A DNA stretch of 64,000 nucleotides, taken from assembly GCF_040412425.1 (NCBI RefSeq), contig NC_089744.1, positions 32,746,243-32,810,242 on the forward strand. Reading direction: 5' to 3'. The number at the start of each line of letters is the position of its first letter. Position 1 is the stretch's first letter. Below are positions 35,224 to 46,615 of the stretch, one piece after another. The position numbers were made by a program, and so were the translations under genes. The stretch comes from Macrobrachium rosenbergii (lineage: Eukaryota > Arthropoda > Malacostraca > Decapoda > Palaemonidae). Below the pieces are notes generated by a model. That model saw nothing but the letters and a program-made list of their open reading frames with translations. It ran no database searches and was not told the origin of the DNA.

Positions 35224-37751
35224 GCCCACTCTATCGTCTACCTCCTCTAGCTCTACCTCTGCCTCCTCTTCCGGGCCTGGAAGAACGGGGCTGAAAGGGC
35301 CACTTCTGAGTGGTCTTGGTTTGAGGTGACAAAGGTTGTTGACCTCTGTGTGGTACTGCAGTACTTTGAGGTCTCTTAGGTGACATATAAGAACTAGACT
35401 GAGGTCTTTGTTTAGAAGTACCAGCAAGATAAATGCCAGACAATTTTGTGGCAGCTTGATGTACAAGACAATCATTATTGCCTGCTCTATGCCTGTCAAT
35501 TGCAGAGTCAAGCTGATCCTTGGGGAAAAGAGACATGGAGGTCAAGATATTCTCATTCTGTAAGGCTAGAATGGAATCTGTACTGATGAATTTCTAAACT
35601 TTAGAAAGAGTGGCATCTCTTTTTTTTTAGTAGCAAATTGGCCCACACATTACCTGTTAAGTGAACCATGTAAGAAATCAGTGTTGCCCATTGTAGAGGA
35701 GGAGATCTGAGCCACTGTTGTTGCCCATAAGTCAAGATATGAGGCGGCCTGGAAAGCTGATGAAAAGGTTGATTCCAAGGCAACTGCCTCTTGGTGAGTG
35801 AAGGATGGACTCTCTGCTTTAATTTGGTCTAATGTAATGCCAACGCCTAAATGAACCGGGTCTGGGTTAACTTGTTTAGGCTGTAAGGAAACCTTGGAGG
35901 CTGCACAAAAGCATCTACATCTAGGGAATGGCAAAGGAAGTAGCTCAAAGGCTCTACTGCTGGAATGGAGTGAACCATCCCTTCTGGAGACGAGAGAATT
36001 TCCTTGGCTAAGAATGAAATCAGCATGCTTAGAGCATGGTAATGCCTGAAGTGTGATCTGATGAGGTAGCCACTGTTTCTTTAACTAGGTCGTCACAACC
36101 ACAAATAAGTTCAACAACCTTAGCACAAGTAGTCATAAACTCTTGATGATCCGCATCTTCAACCTCCAGGCACGTGAATCATGGTCTGGTCTGTCAGCCG
36201 AGCCAGGGGGAGATGGAATTTCATTATTTACCACTGGAGCATAGGCTCATTCAGGTCCCAGGACCTTCTTGGGGGCCTGTAGACCTACATAACAGGGAGT
36301 AGTCTTGTCCTGAATCCAATCCCGCCTGCAGGAACAGAAGCAAGAACTACCATGAGTAGATGCATGTTTTGATCGGTTGCATGGCCATGCAGAGCTGTTG
36401 ACTCTAGAAAAGCAGCCACGGCCATGAAATCAGGAATGTGGACTATGGTCACGGACGTTCGTTGGTCTGTCGTTCTGTCGTTCCTTGAGGCATGAATGCA
36501 GCTGTTGGCTGGGCTGACATTCCTTGAGGATTGGTCGTGGTCTTATGCTGAGCTGTCGTTCTGTGTAGAATGGTTACGGGTGAGAGATCAAGAGTATGGA
36601 CAATCATGGTTGCACGTTGGGCTGCTGTGATGTGAAGGAAGGCCGTGGCCGTGTGACCTAGAGTCATGGCCATGTGAGCAAGAGTGCAGCTCACTATTTC
36701 TCTCAACAAAAATTAGACTTGAGAGGGAGGAAGGTCTCTATCCTGAGAAAGTTGCTTTGCGAGTGACTTCTTAACTGGAGCATTAAGATCCTTCTTACAG
36801 ACTTGGTGGACAATCAATTCCTATTCAGTGTAACAGGAAGGCTGTGGATCCTGGTTCTAAAGCAGGAGAGAAATGGACGTGCACTACATTGACAGTTCAA
36901 CCGTGCAAAGATGAAGGAATGGGAACAACACAGACGTGCTTGGACAGCTGAGCATCAGGTGAAGGAGATGAAGAGTGGTCCAAAGACTGCTTGCGAAACT
37001 TCTTCCTAGGAGAGACTATGACATCCTTCTTCCTCCATCATCTGACAGGGATGGGCAAAACAGAAGACGAAGAAGAGAATGAAGAAGAGGCAGGAGAAGA
37101 CGAAGACGAAGATGAAGAAGACAAGGATGAGGAAGGTGATTTGCAACGTCTCTTCTTGAATATTGGAAGCTCAACACAGCCATACTTCTTGAGAAACACA
37201 TCTTCAACTCTGACAAAGAGAGTCTGGACGAAAAAGTCGGAGGAAGTAGACATAGGAGACTTAAGGGAGGATGTCGACAGACCCTGCCTGGAAGGAGATG
37301 GCACGGAGATAGGTCTTGGGAGAGCTGTTGACAGATGGGATGACGTCACGGAGACCGTAGCATTAGAAACAACCCTGAGGAGAGCCTTTGTAAGTAGCGA
37401 TGACATCACCGAAAAAGAAGATCCGGAAACTGTCATGGTGGGAGTTGCTGTGGTACGAGATGACATGCAGTGAGACAAAAGGCCTAGCGATGCCCAACAC
37501 TCAGACATTTTCTGTGCACCTTCTCCTGAAAAAACTGTACTAGAGGGAGCTGCCTCCTCCCTCAATGGTGGGGGGGGAAGAACAGGGGTAGCAACATTAC
37601 AAATATAACCTCCCAAACCCTCCTCTGAATCTTCTAAGGATGAAACCAAAGAAGAATGAGAGGGAGAATAATCTTCATGAGAAGAAGCAGCAATGAAAGG
37701 AGACTTTGGTGAGGAAGAGGCTGAACAAGAAGGAATAGGAAAGCTGGCCAT
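35224..37751 (-). pseudogene. DIRS Gag-like ORF1, broken
   Basis: The start at ATG 37751 opens a 237-codon frame, very rich in Ser and Pro. Its far end is encoded by a low-complexity stretch (a run of Ser codons, 37060-37140). Further pieces follow: 35934-35650 (VHLGVGITLDQIKAES, SFTHQEAVALESTF) and 35545-35231 (LDSAIDRHRAGNND to a basic Arg/Gly tail GRGGRGRARGG). A basic RG-rich end is common in DIRS Gag. Stops and frame changes between 37038 and 35934 break the gene. On the plus strand the same low-complexity region gives a spurious Glu-rich frame. Its position upstream of the polymerase supports Gag; the sequence itself is weakly diagnostic. Confidence 0.6.
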
Positions 37752-38206
37752 TCAAAGAGATGAGAAGCCTTCTCAAGACAGAGTCATTGATTTCCTCTTA
37801 TACTGCCTCTTATTAGTAAAATCTCTTCCATTGCTCAGGAAACCAGACAATACACAGAAGGGTTACTAATGTTGCAAACATTAGATCTGCATCTACTACA
37901 AGTGGGGTGAGGGTCAGCAGGCAAAGAAGATAAGTAAAGGGCTCACCTGAAACATGGATTTGCATTTGGGAAACGCAAGTAAAACACAGAGCGAAAGCAC
38001 ACAAAATACATGCACACACACAAAAACAGAACGCTGTATGCGTATGCAGGCAGAAAGTGCAAAATAACCAGCTTCTTGTGAAAGATGGGCACCTTCTCCC
38101 CTGTTGGCTGACGCCAGTTGCCACCAACTCCTGTTGTTTTTAACCGGACTCCATCTAGCAGAGAATTTATCCTTATGTTAAGACCAAGGTTTATTTCGTA
38201 TATGAA

Positions 38207-38869
38207 AAAACTGTAGCCTCTCAACTTGTTAGATGTTTAGGGGCCTGACTTTCTGATTATTAACAAACTGTGATGAGTAACACAAACCCTATAGCACAAA
38301 CAACACTTGAACATTCAAGAAACTGTGCTGCTACCAGTTCTTACAAAGGGATTTCTAAATTAACTTGAACTGTGCCTTACACATTACACTTGAGGGATCC
38401 ATCTACAAAATACAAATAATCTAAAAAGGCAGATTTGAAATATGCTATCATAATAGTGTTTAATAAGTTGAAGGGGTACTGTAGAGAGATGATTAAGCTA
38501 TAAAGGAAGCAAGATTATTTAATGAAGAAAAATTAAGTAAAAACAGGGAAAAAATCACTCCACAATCACCCACGCACTAGCACATGCTCCAGAGCACCTG
38601 TGTTGTGGACAATTAAGTATATAACTGTACATACACTTATGAGCCTGTAGTGTTTGTCAAAAGCACTACTTCTAACTTATTAACATTTTTTATAAAAGTT
38701 TCTTTTCAAATTTCAAATCACACCCACCCTTAGAGACCACTTGCTTTGTCCTGGACATGTGACTGTAGAAAGAAAGAAAGAAAGAGTGCCTGTGCCTCTT
38801 TGAATCCTTTCATTAATAAAAAGGTGTTAGTCCTCCTTGGGAACATCAAGACCATCTTCTATTCTGACT
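38207..38869. other. PLC-gamma intron segment
   Basis: About 660 bases without a recognisable gene; contains a short (AAAG)n stretch near 38771. Confidence 0.5.
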
Positions 38870-40290
38870 GTTTCTTTAGTTTTAATTCTCAGTAATGTTT
38901 AATATTCTCTTGTGCTCTATTATGATGTGTGTGATAATCATATTAGACCCAACTACACTTGTAAAGAAATAAATCACGCACAGCACAAAAAAGAGAAGAG
39001 AAAACAAGAGATTCCATGCTAAGAAACACACATATGTACAACTTATAATGCACACAAAGCAATTATTGGCTTAAAAGCAAGGTATCACCTAACACATCAT
39101 GAAACATGACTTTGTTTACTGCTTTTTATTAGCTGATATGAATACATCTTCAGTTTAATGGCATATGGTAGAAGGTGCATGGGTGGGCAAGCACTTGTAT
39201 TTTTTGTAAGCTTCCTCACTACATGCAGATACATCACTGTAGTTTCTGCTTTTTAATGGCTAATAGGCATATGCCTCATAAACATATTTTTCACTAATTG
39301 GCTACATCCAAAAAATTAAAATGCACTCAAAATCAAAGTGTGTTTTCCCTCTTTGTACAGCTATGCATGATCAGATGCTTTTGAACTGTTCATGAGTGTA
39401 CCCCAAGCACATGGCTTTCATTGCAATGCCTGCAGCATTCAGGTCCTGGTAGTGATGTGTATGGTGCTGTGCATTTTTGTGTGGCCCCACCTTATCCTAA
39501 GAGAGCAATGAAGGCACTGACCCTTCAAAAGAAACTAGAAATCATCAGGAGAATCGAGGCAGGATGGTCTACATTACGTATCGTGGATGAATACGGCGTT
39601 GCAGGGTCAACCTAGCATAATATCAAGACTTCCCAGGACAAGCGAAGCAGCACACAATGGACTTCACGAAGAAGTTTTTGAAAAGTCCAGTATCATAAGC
39701 AACAAGGGCAGAGCACAAAAGTAAGAAAAAAAAAAATTTTATTTGTAAGATACATTTTTCTTATGATGTATTTTCAAGAGTGTTTGGGGAAAATGAAAGA
39801 GAGGGGGGTTTGCTTTTGTACTGTATATGCAAGATGTATTTTAAAGATTTTTAGGCAAAATGAAAAAAATTTTTTTTTTGCATTTTTCTGTGAATGATGT
39901 ATTTTACAGTTTGTGTTGTATAATGGGTTTGGGAAAACTGGAAAAGAAAGTGATAATGTATACCCCGCAGTGTAACCCACTGCATTGCGTGTCGCATATA
40001 AGAAAAAAAAGGGATACCTTTTTTAACTGTTTTTAAACAGTATTTATTGTTACAAGTATAGTTAAATACTCTAGCTACTTGCCTTTCACATCAATTTTTC
40101 AGTTTAAAGTGTCATGGTTGTAGTTTATAAGCATATTGAGTGTTCACCTCCATGTGGTATTGACAAGGTAGTGGGAATAAGGGTATTGAGCTAACACTGA
40201 ATACCCATAAAATTTTTTACTTGCCCTTACCCAGATTTTGCCCTTATCTAATAAGGCCTTAGCTCTATTAATCAGGATAATTGAGAGATT
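38870..40290 (+). mobile_element. Tigger/pogo-like transposon, internally deleted copy 1
   Basis: The 5' part (ttctcttgtg...gataatcat, ggtgggcaagcact) is shared with the larger copy at 43.1-49.2 kb. A CENP-B-type helix-turn-helix is encoded at 39490-39615: PKRAMKALTLQKKLEIIRRI, EAGWSTLRIVDEYGVAGST. Translation then stops and the rest of the transposase is missing. The 3' flank (about 40150-40285) with gctctattaatcaggataat and tgagagattact gives an inverse of the acagtaatccctcaattatt end of the larger copy. Long A/T runs fill the interior. A deletion derivative. Confidence 0.78.
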
Positions 40291-40506
40291 ACTTTAGTAT
40301 GTGTTATACAATACAATTTAACACCACTAGTAAGTATACTTCTGTTGTTCCAGCTTAAATTCCGTTGTTACTGGTTACAAAGTTACAGGAAAGCTGCTAG
40401 CCAATCAGGACTTCCCAAAGTCTAATATCAGTGAATTTCTACAACAATGGATGTAAATACAAACGAATTACTAAACAGCACATACCCATATACACATACA
40501 TTCATA

Positions 40507-40824
40507 TAGGCAGTCACCAGTTTACGGCAGGGGTTCCGTTCCTGGCTGAGCGCTGCTAACCGAAATTCAGTGATAATAGCGCTGATAAACCGCTTAACAA
40601 CGCTGCTAACCAGATATCGGTGCCGATAACCGGTTATCAGCGCCGTTATCAGCACCGATAAGCAGCTTACCAAAGCCGATAAGCAGCTTACCAAAGCTGA
40701 TAAGCCACTAACTGACGCCGATAAACCGCTCTGGCACCGAAAATCTGGTTAACAGCGTTGCTGGCCAAGCGCCATAACACCGAAATACTGTTAACCGATG
40801 CCACCGGTAAGCAGGGACTGCCTG
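40507..40824. mobile_element. MITE with family-A ends and an internal 21-bp tandem repeat
   Basis: Ends taggcagtcaccagtttacg and, inverted, caggcagtccctgcttaccg are flanked by TA (40505-40506, 40825-40826). The interior consists of gataac/gataagc motifs on both strands, including the perfect palindrome gataaccggttatc (40625-40638) and two tandem copies of gataagcagcttaccaaagc (40657-40698). It shares ends but little interior with the 2059 and 48283 copies. Confidence 0.8.
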
Positions 40825-42108
40825 TAACTGCAAAGACAGCTGGAACACTACCAAGTGTCAAGCCCAGAAAACTACTGACACTTAAAATTAACTTTGAATT
40901 CACAAACTTACCAACATTCAGACTAGAGAATAAACATGCATAACATAAGAGGGCAAAATTACATGAATCACAGATTACAACAGCCAATAAATGAAGGGCA
41001 AGAAAGAACAATATTATAATTATAGCTCAGGAAGAATAAATAACTCAAAAAATTATGATAATACAAATTTCCAGCTGAACAAGATCGCAGCTGTGATTCA
41101 AATACCAGACATGCAGATAATAAAGTCCATAACTGGGAGGTGTTCATGGACCCAGATGCATACTCAAAGAGGTGAAAATGAAGGATTTTCAGGGAGATGT
41201 CTGTAAATTACTACCAAAGCACATGTAGCTAACATAACCAACAGGTTTTTATGTTGATATAATTACCATTTACATTACTTTTACTATTTTTTAGTTATAC
41301 TTCCACAAATTACAAACATTCACCTTTGAAATGACAGCAAAATAACAAAAATACCGTAATAAAATAATCTCTTTTATATGATAATTTCTTGCAGTTTTGC
41401 ATGACAAAAATGAATATATGTTATTTCTGGTAATTATTTTTTTAAGGCTAGCTACCGAAATTTATCTACCTAACCCAACTCATCATTTACACTTATTTTT
41501 GTTGTTTTTAATATACAGTACTTTGATTAAGCCTAAGTACAACTATTCTACTTCAAATTGATGTAAAAATCAGGTTCCTATCGCATGTTAAATTTATAAG
41601 GACCAAGCTTGAAAGTAGTCACCAAGAAAGTTTGTTATCTAGGATAGACATGATCTGACAAGGTGATGAAAACACCAGCGAGTCAAACTTCTACACCGTC
41701 ATAGGGCTCAACCCAAAGTTGGGTATGCCAGGTAAAAATGGGAAATAATATAGTTAAAAGTAGTTAGATAGCTAAGTTGGAAGAGATAAAAGAGAACAGA
41801 AGACAGATGTAAAGTATAATACAGACACAGAAGATCCACAGAACGGTGGAAACATCTGAAGTGCTGTTTATATTGCTTGGAATAAGAGGAAGCTTGGGAT
41901 ACTTTATGAATGATATGGTAATAAAAGAAGAAAGGATTCTTATAAAATGTTAAAGAATTGGGGTCACAAATGCCAAGCACCTGCAAAGGGGGGGTGGGGA
42001 AAGGAAGATGCTAAACAAGAGGAAAATAATGCATTGAATTTCACTCTGAATACAGTATTTGGAAAAAGGAACATTCTCATCTGTGCTTAGTGTCATTATG
42101 CTTCTAAC
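40825..42108. other. PLC-gamma intron segment
   Basis: About 1.3 kb with no recognisable gene; a 92-codon minus-strand frame at 41708-41986 shows no family pattern. Confidence 0.5.
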
Positions 42109-42257
42109 CTTAATATTGAGATTCAATGGTATTATATTCTTGAGTGTATCAACATCTGCTGGATCATAATCTTCATGGTTCTGGAAATCTGGTCGTAGAA
42201 TATAACCACATTTGCCATTTTGTAAAAACCGTCCCTCATTTATCTGCATGGCTTTAT
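42109..42257 (-). CDS. PLC-gamma exon: end of the catalytic Y box and linker to C2
   Basis: A 149-bp minus-strand exon with acceptor gttttcag and donor gttaga. Two bases complete the Asp split from the previous exon (G|AT). It then reads KAMQINEGRFLQNGKCGYIL, RPDFQNHEDYDPADVD and TLKNIIPLNLNIK. The family form is (D)KAMQ.N.G.F..NG.CGY(V/I)L.P, the end of the TIM-barrel. It continues in phase 0 into ILGARHL. Acidic residues in the linker are usual for the class. Confidence 0.96.
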
Positions 42258-42932
42258 CTGAAAACATCACAAAATATCATAAATATAATCTAATAATATA
42301 ATAATGAGTAAAAATCAAGCACTAGTTGATTTTACAATAAGCTCAATACTATAAAATTATTAAGTAAGCATTACTTTGATGACAAAATTTTGTCTAATAA
42401 TAACGAACCAACATATGCTAGAGCTTTTCACTTCAGTACTTAATTGAGCATTTAAACAAGAAGAAACCACACAATCCACAAGTTTGAGTGTAAACACCTT
42501 ATATTATCCATTTCAAATTTTGCCCAGGGGTCACAGTACTGCCTCCAACCAAAGGGGAGGGAGGAAGGACCTTGGTATTAGGCAATGATTTTTATTCTGT
42601 GCAACATAAACTTTCTTCTTTATTTCCTACATACAACTCTTTGTTTAACTAAATACATTTCATGGGATGAAACAAAGATAATGAATGGTAAGAAATATGT
42701 TTAAAATAAATATAAAAGCGATAAAATTAATGGAAGGATGACATTTCAAAAATAAATTTTCAGCTATATACCTCTGACTCTGTACTAAAAGGAGCACTGA
42801 TCTTCCAAAATATTGTAAAAATTTATGATTGTTAAAGATATGGTTTTAATTGAACACAATATCTTGTACACAAGAAGAAAGAAATTATTCCTACCGCCAA
42901 TGATTAAAATGACAACTCAAAGAGACACTTAC
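42258..42932. other. PLC-gamma intron, 675 bp
   Basis: The shortest PLC-gamma intron here apart from the one at 21731-21891. No repeats recognised. Confidence 0.85.
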
Positions 42933-43047
42933 CTCCCGTCTGATAGTTCACTGATACCATCTGACACCCGTAATTCCACATAGGAATTGGATTATAATTT
43001 GAAGAATCTAACCGCGTTGCTTTGGGATACACTCTACTAAAGCCAAC
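42933..43047 (-). CDS. PLC-gamma exon: catalytic Y box core
   Basis: A 115-bp minus-strand exon with acceptor cttacag and donor gtaagt, entering in phase 0 and leaving in phase 1. It reads [58 protein letters not shown] is the most conserved stretch of the phosphoinositide-specific PLC Y box. Ser and Arg in SRVYP and the conserved Tyr bind the inositol head group in this enzyme family. Pro-Met-Trp after SSNYNP favours the gamma class over beta and delta. A Tigger-like terminal repeat begins only about 100 bases upstream of the acceptor. Confidence 0.97.
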
Positions 43048-43654
43048 CTGTAAGAAGAAAGAAAATGTATCTCAAACTGGACTGACTCATAAGACTATAA
43101 TACAGTACATACTGTACCCAGGTTACAAATGAAATCCATTCCCAAGTACAGTAATCCCTCAATTATTCTGATTGCCATTATCCGGAACTCAACATTATCC
43201 AACAAACCCGAACCAGGGATCAAGGCCCCAAAGATACAGTATATGATATATATAAATTTCAAAATATTTGCAAAAACTGCCCTTTGATGGCTGGCAATGC
43301 TGCACAGCCTCAAGAAAATGTTGGTAACACTGCCTACACTTGGATTGATCGAGAAAGGGTTTTCGGGGTGGGAGAGGCCTCAAGAAGTTTCCATGGGGGT
43401 GGGGGGATGGGATGTTTGGATGGCTTGGCGCCATCGGAGAGTAAAGGCAATAAGGCTGGATAGAGGAAGGCTCAGAGGTACTGTTTTGGAAGATGGGTGG
43501 AGATGGGAAGCAGTTTCTATGGCTGGGAGGGGGTGGGGATGCAGTGTTGGATGGGTGAAGAGGGCTAGGTAGACTGACTAGACAGATTTTGTTTGGCTTT
43601 GTGTTTTTATGTTTATGATATAGTAATTCATTTTATTAAAGGTTATGAACAGTA

Positions 43655-43681
43655 CAGAGAGAGAGAGAGAGAGAGAGAGAG
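43655..43681. repeat. (GA)n microsatellite, short
   Basis: Thirteen GA units within the Tigger-like element. Confidence 0.9.
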
Positions 43682-43817
43682 CAATAACCGAGGTATAATT
43701 ACAACGAAGCCTAAGTACAGTAACACACACACACTCCTTCACTTTTGCTTATATTTTATGCTAAAGTATTCTTGTTTATATTTTTACGGTATTTTCTCAT
43801 TTTTTTATTCTTTCAAA

Positions 43818-43820
<3 letters not shown>

Positions 43821-43903
<83 letters not shown>
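43821..43903. repeat. (GA)n microsatellite, 83 bp
   Basis: About 41 GA units. Alternating Arg/Glu frames across it are artefacts of the repeat. Confidence 0.97.
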
Positions 43904-43905
<2 letters not shown>

Positions 43906-43920
43906 ATCATCATACGTCCT

Positions 43921-44109
43921 AATTCTGCCGCGTGGGTAAACTTGCTATAGCGTGTTTTGTGTCTTGCCTAATATGAAATTCGCATTTTAAATATTTTTAT
44001 GGTGATTAGAGATGAAATTTCAACAGTGATAAAGTATTCTCTTGTGTACTGTTATGATGTGTGTGATAATCATGCCCGAGTCAACTAAACTTGTAATGAA
44101 GTAGGGTTC

Positions 44110-44144
<35 letters not shown>

Positions 44145-44373
44145 AATATAGACGCAGTACACTCTTCTTCCGTGGTGTGGGTAAACTTGCTACAGCGTGT
44201 TTTGTGTTGTCTTGCCTACATATATATTCGCATTTTAAATATTTTTATGGTGATTAGAGATGAAATATCAACATTGATCAAATACTCTCTCTTGTGTACT
44301 GTTATGGTAAGTGTGATGATCATACTTGAGAGTCAACTAAACTTGTAATGGGATAGGGTACATTAAATTATGC
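43921..44373. repeat. Tandem duplication of about 200 bp with poly(A) between copies
   Basis: 43921-44112 and 44164-44373 share gtgggtaaacttgct, cgcattttaaatattttta, tggtgattagagatgaaat and caactaaacttgtaatg in the same order. A 39-base A run (44113-44151) lies between them. The first copy ending in poly(A) is reminiscent of reverse-transcribed insertion, but template slippage is equally possible. Confidence 0.85.
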
Positions 44374-44833
44374 AAAGTGAAAAAAATAAATGGTAACACG
44401 TGATACACTAATGAGCTAATGAACAAACTCACGAACGTACAGAGCAAAAGATTTAGCTTTCGCGACTGCTATTGGCTCAAGTCATGAAACTTCATGTTCA
44501 TCTCTTGTTTCTTGTTATTGACTGATACAGATATGTCATCAGTTTAGGAGCGATCGTATAAGGTACGTGGGTGGACAAGTACTATGTCATTGTTGTTTTA
44601 TTTTGAATGGCTGACAGACATAGCGTCATAAACATATCGTATGCTAATTGGCTACATCCAAAAAGCGTCGGTGCACTTGGTAACATAGATCATTCTCCCT
44701 TTGTGTGCTTGATCAGTTGCATGCTTGAATTTATTTCAAGTGGACTGCATTCAATATGCATATTATGGAGCATATGGCATTCCTTGCAGTGCCTGTAGCA
44801 TTGCAGGTCGTCATGCTTGTGTTGTGCTGCTGA

Positions 44834-46290
44834 TTGTGTGTATTGGCCACACCTCGTCCTAAGAGGGCAAGGAAGGTGTTGATCCTTAAACAAAACTTGG
44901 AAGTTGTTGAGAAGATGGAGCAAGGCTCGACCCGGTCATGTATAATGGAGGAGTCTGGCACTGCCTGGTCAACCCTACATGATATCAAGGCTTCACAAGA
45001 CAAGCTGAAGAAATATGCAAAGGAATTCATCGAGAAGATGGCCAGGAGTAAAGCCGCATGGTCATGGCAAAGGCCATTATGATGACATAGATCAGTCTAA
45101 CTTGATGTGGTTTCAGCAACAATGGGCTGCTGGTGGGAATAATTGAGGTGTTGAGTTGAAAGGTGCTGCTTCAAAGTTTGCAGACTTGCATAACATTGCA
45201 GACTTTAGAGCATCTGAAGGTTGGCTGTCCCAGTTCAAAATTTTTACATGGGATTACGAACAAGAAAACTAAGGCAAAGCTTTGGATGCTTCCAAAGAGG
45301 GAATAGATGAATTTTGCCAATCACTGCAAGACTTGATGAAGAAAAGAGGCACTGTTTTAGGGCAGATCTACAATGCCGACAAAACTGGTCTATTCTATTG
45401 CTCCCTATCCACTAACACTTTGGCTGATGAGAAGAAGAATTTACCCGGTAGAAAGCTTTCCAAGCAACGTGTTTCTGCTTTATGTGCAAATACTACTGAT
45501 GGGCATTGCTGCATACCAGTGGTAGTTGGACATGTAAAGCAACCATGTGTCTTGCACTGGTTGATGGATAGGTTCTCGGTGATTTGGTATCATTCGCGAA
45601 GGCTTGGTTCACCACCATGATCATTTCTGATTGGTTCCATAATCATTTTTGTAACGAGGTTATTTGTCATCAGACACAGGACCTTGGCATTACTAGACAT
45701 CAGGTGAAGGCTTTGCTTCTCATGGACAATGTGCCTGCGCATCCTAACAGCCTACTTGGTTGGTGATGAAGGTCGTTTCAGGGTCATGTTTTTGCCCCCC
45801 TAATATGACTGCACTCATTCAACCAATGGACCAGGATGTTACTGTTGCAATGAGACAGCTACCGGAGGAAGTTCCTGGAGGAGGTAATGGTAGTATTGGA
45901 GGGCAAGGAGAAGCAACAAGGCTTGGATACATGGGGCCAACAGGCAATGGAGAATTTCTGAAGAATTTGTTGAAGTCTGCTATCTACAACTTCGCTGATG
46001 CTTGGAAGAACATCGTTGTAGAGACTCTCAACCATGCCCAGAAATGTATTCTGAATGGAGAAGAGGCCATGATGGACTTCCAGGGGTTCAAAGTTGAGGA
46101 CTTCCATACCACACTCACGACTGGAGGTGGTGATGTCCCCAAGGATAATGTACAGGAGTGGCTGGATAATGATGGTGGCAACTTGGCTACCAGCTCCTCT
46201 CTGACAACGAGACAGCTGCTGCAGTTACCTGGTGAAGATGAAGAGGCTGACGAAAATGATGAAGATGAAGACGAAGACTCTATTTCATGA
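44834..46290 (+). pseudogene. Tigger/jerky-type DDE transposase, frameshifted
   Basis: A pogo-superfamily transposase. N-terminal CENP-B-like helix-turn-helix at 44855-45000 (PKRARKVLILKQNLEVVEKM, then EESGTAWSTLHDI). A second DNA-binding region survives at 45100-45250 in interrupted frames (FADLHNIADF, GWLSQF). The DDE_1 catalytic domain: first Asp in QIYNADKTGLFY (about 45365), second in LLLMDNVPAHPN (about 45715), third in TALIQPMDQDVT (about 45810). The last frame ends with the acidic LPGEDEEADENDEDEDEDSI and a stop at 46288-46290. Frame changes near 45082, 45600 and 45760 disable it. In intact relatives the cut-and-paste reaction targets TA. Confidence 0.92.
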
Positions 46291-46615
46291 CTCCCCTCAT
46301 ACAAGCAAATACGAATGGCCTTCAATATAGCTATTGAGATACTGGAGAACCCCAACTTTGACACCTAGACTTTCCCAGGGCCTTGTATTTGGCTGCACAG
46401 CTACGAGGGTTACGAAGGCTTGTTACTGCCAAGCAGAATCATCATTTATATCGTCAATGTACCCTCAACAGCTTCTTCAAATCCTGAACCCCCATGCACC
46501 CAAGCCCATCACTCGCCATCCACTTCTTCGGTAACTCAGTCCTTTAGCTTAGCACCACAGCCAAGTATGTCTTCTGCCTTCATCAACATGCTGGACTCCT
46601 TCAGCCAAGAATCAT

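Larger units (their letters stand above)
31335..38206 (-). mobile_element. DIRS1-like retrotransposon, near full length, copy B
   Basis: A tyrosine-recombinase retrotransposon transcribed leftwards. Inverted terminal segments are visible: acaaaccttggtcttaatgt near 31643 on the left, and its inverse around 38167-38200. At the left edge an inverted pair (31335-31380 and 31580-31620, atcaatttgtatttgtcata type) resembles the internal complementary region and terminal repeat arrangement of DIRS elements. Order in coding sense: Gag (37751 to about 35230), an inserted SINE (34931-35211), reverse transcriptase (34890-34220), RNase H and pol tail (33884-33143), and tyrosine recombinase (about 32960-32186). 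Such elements integrate through a circular intermediate and do not leave target duplications. Every coding part is damaged. It lies in the PLC-gamma intron between exons 42109-42257 and 30587-30704. Confidence 0.85.

Noticed and set aside
36991..37473. 160-codon Glu/Asp-rich plus-strand frame
   Set aside because: It is antisense to the DIRS Gag-like ORF. The acidic run is the complement of the Ser-rich run, and the neighbouring frames on the minus strand fit the element's order.
43593..43939. Arg/Glu-repeat frames over the (GA)n tracts
   Set aside because: Dinucleotide repeats are open in several frames; there is no start context or domain.
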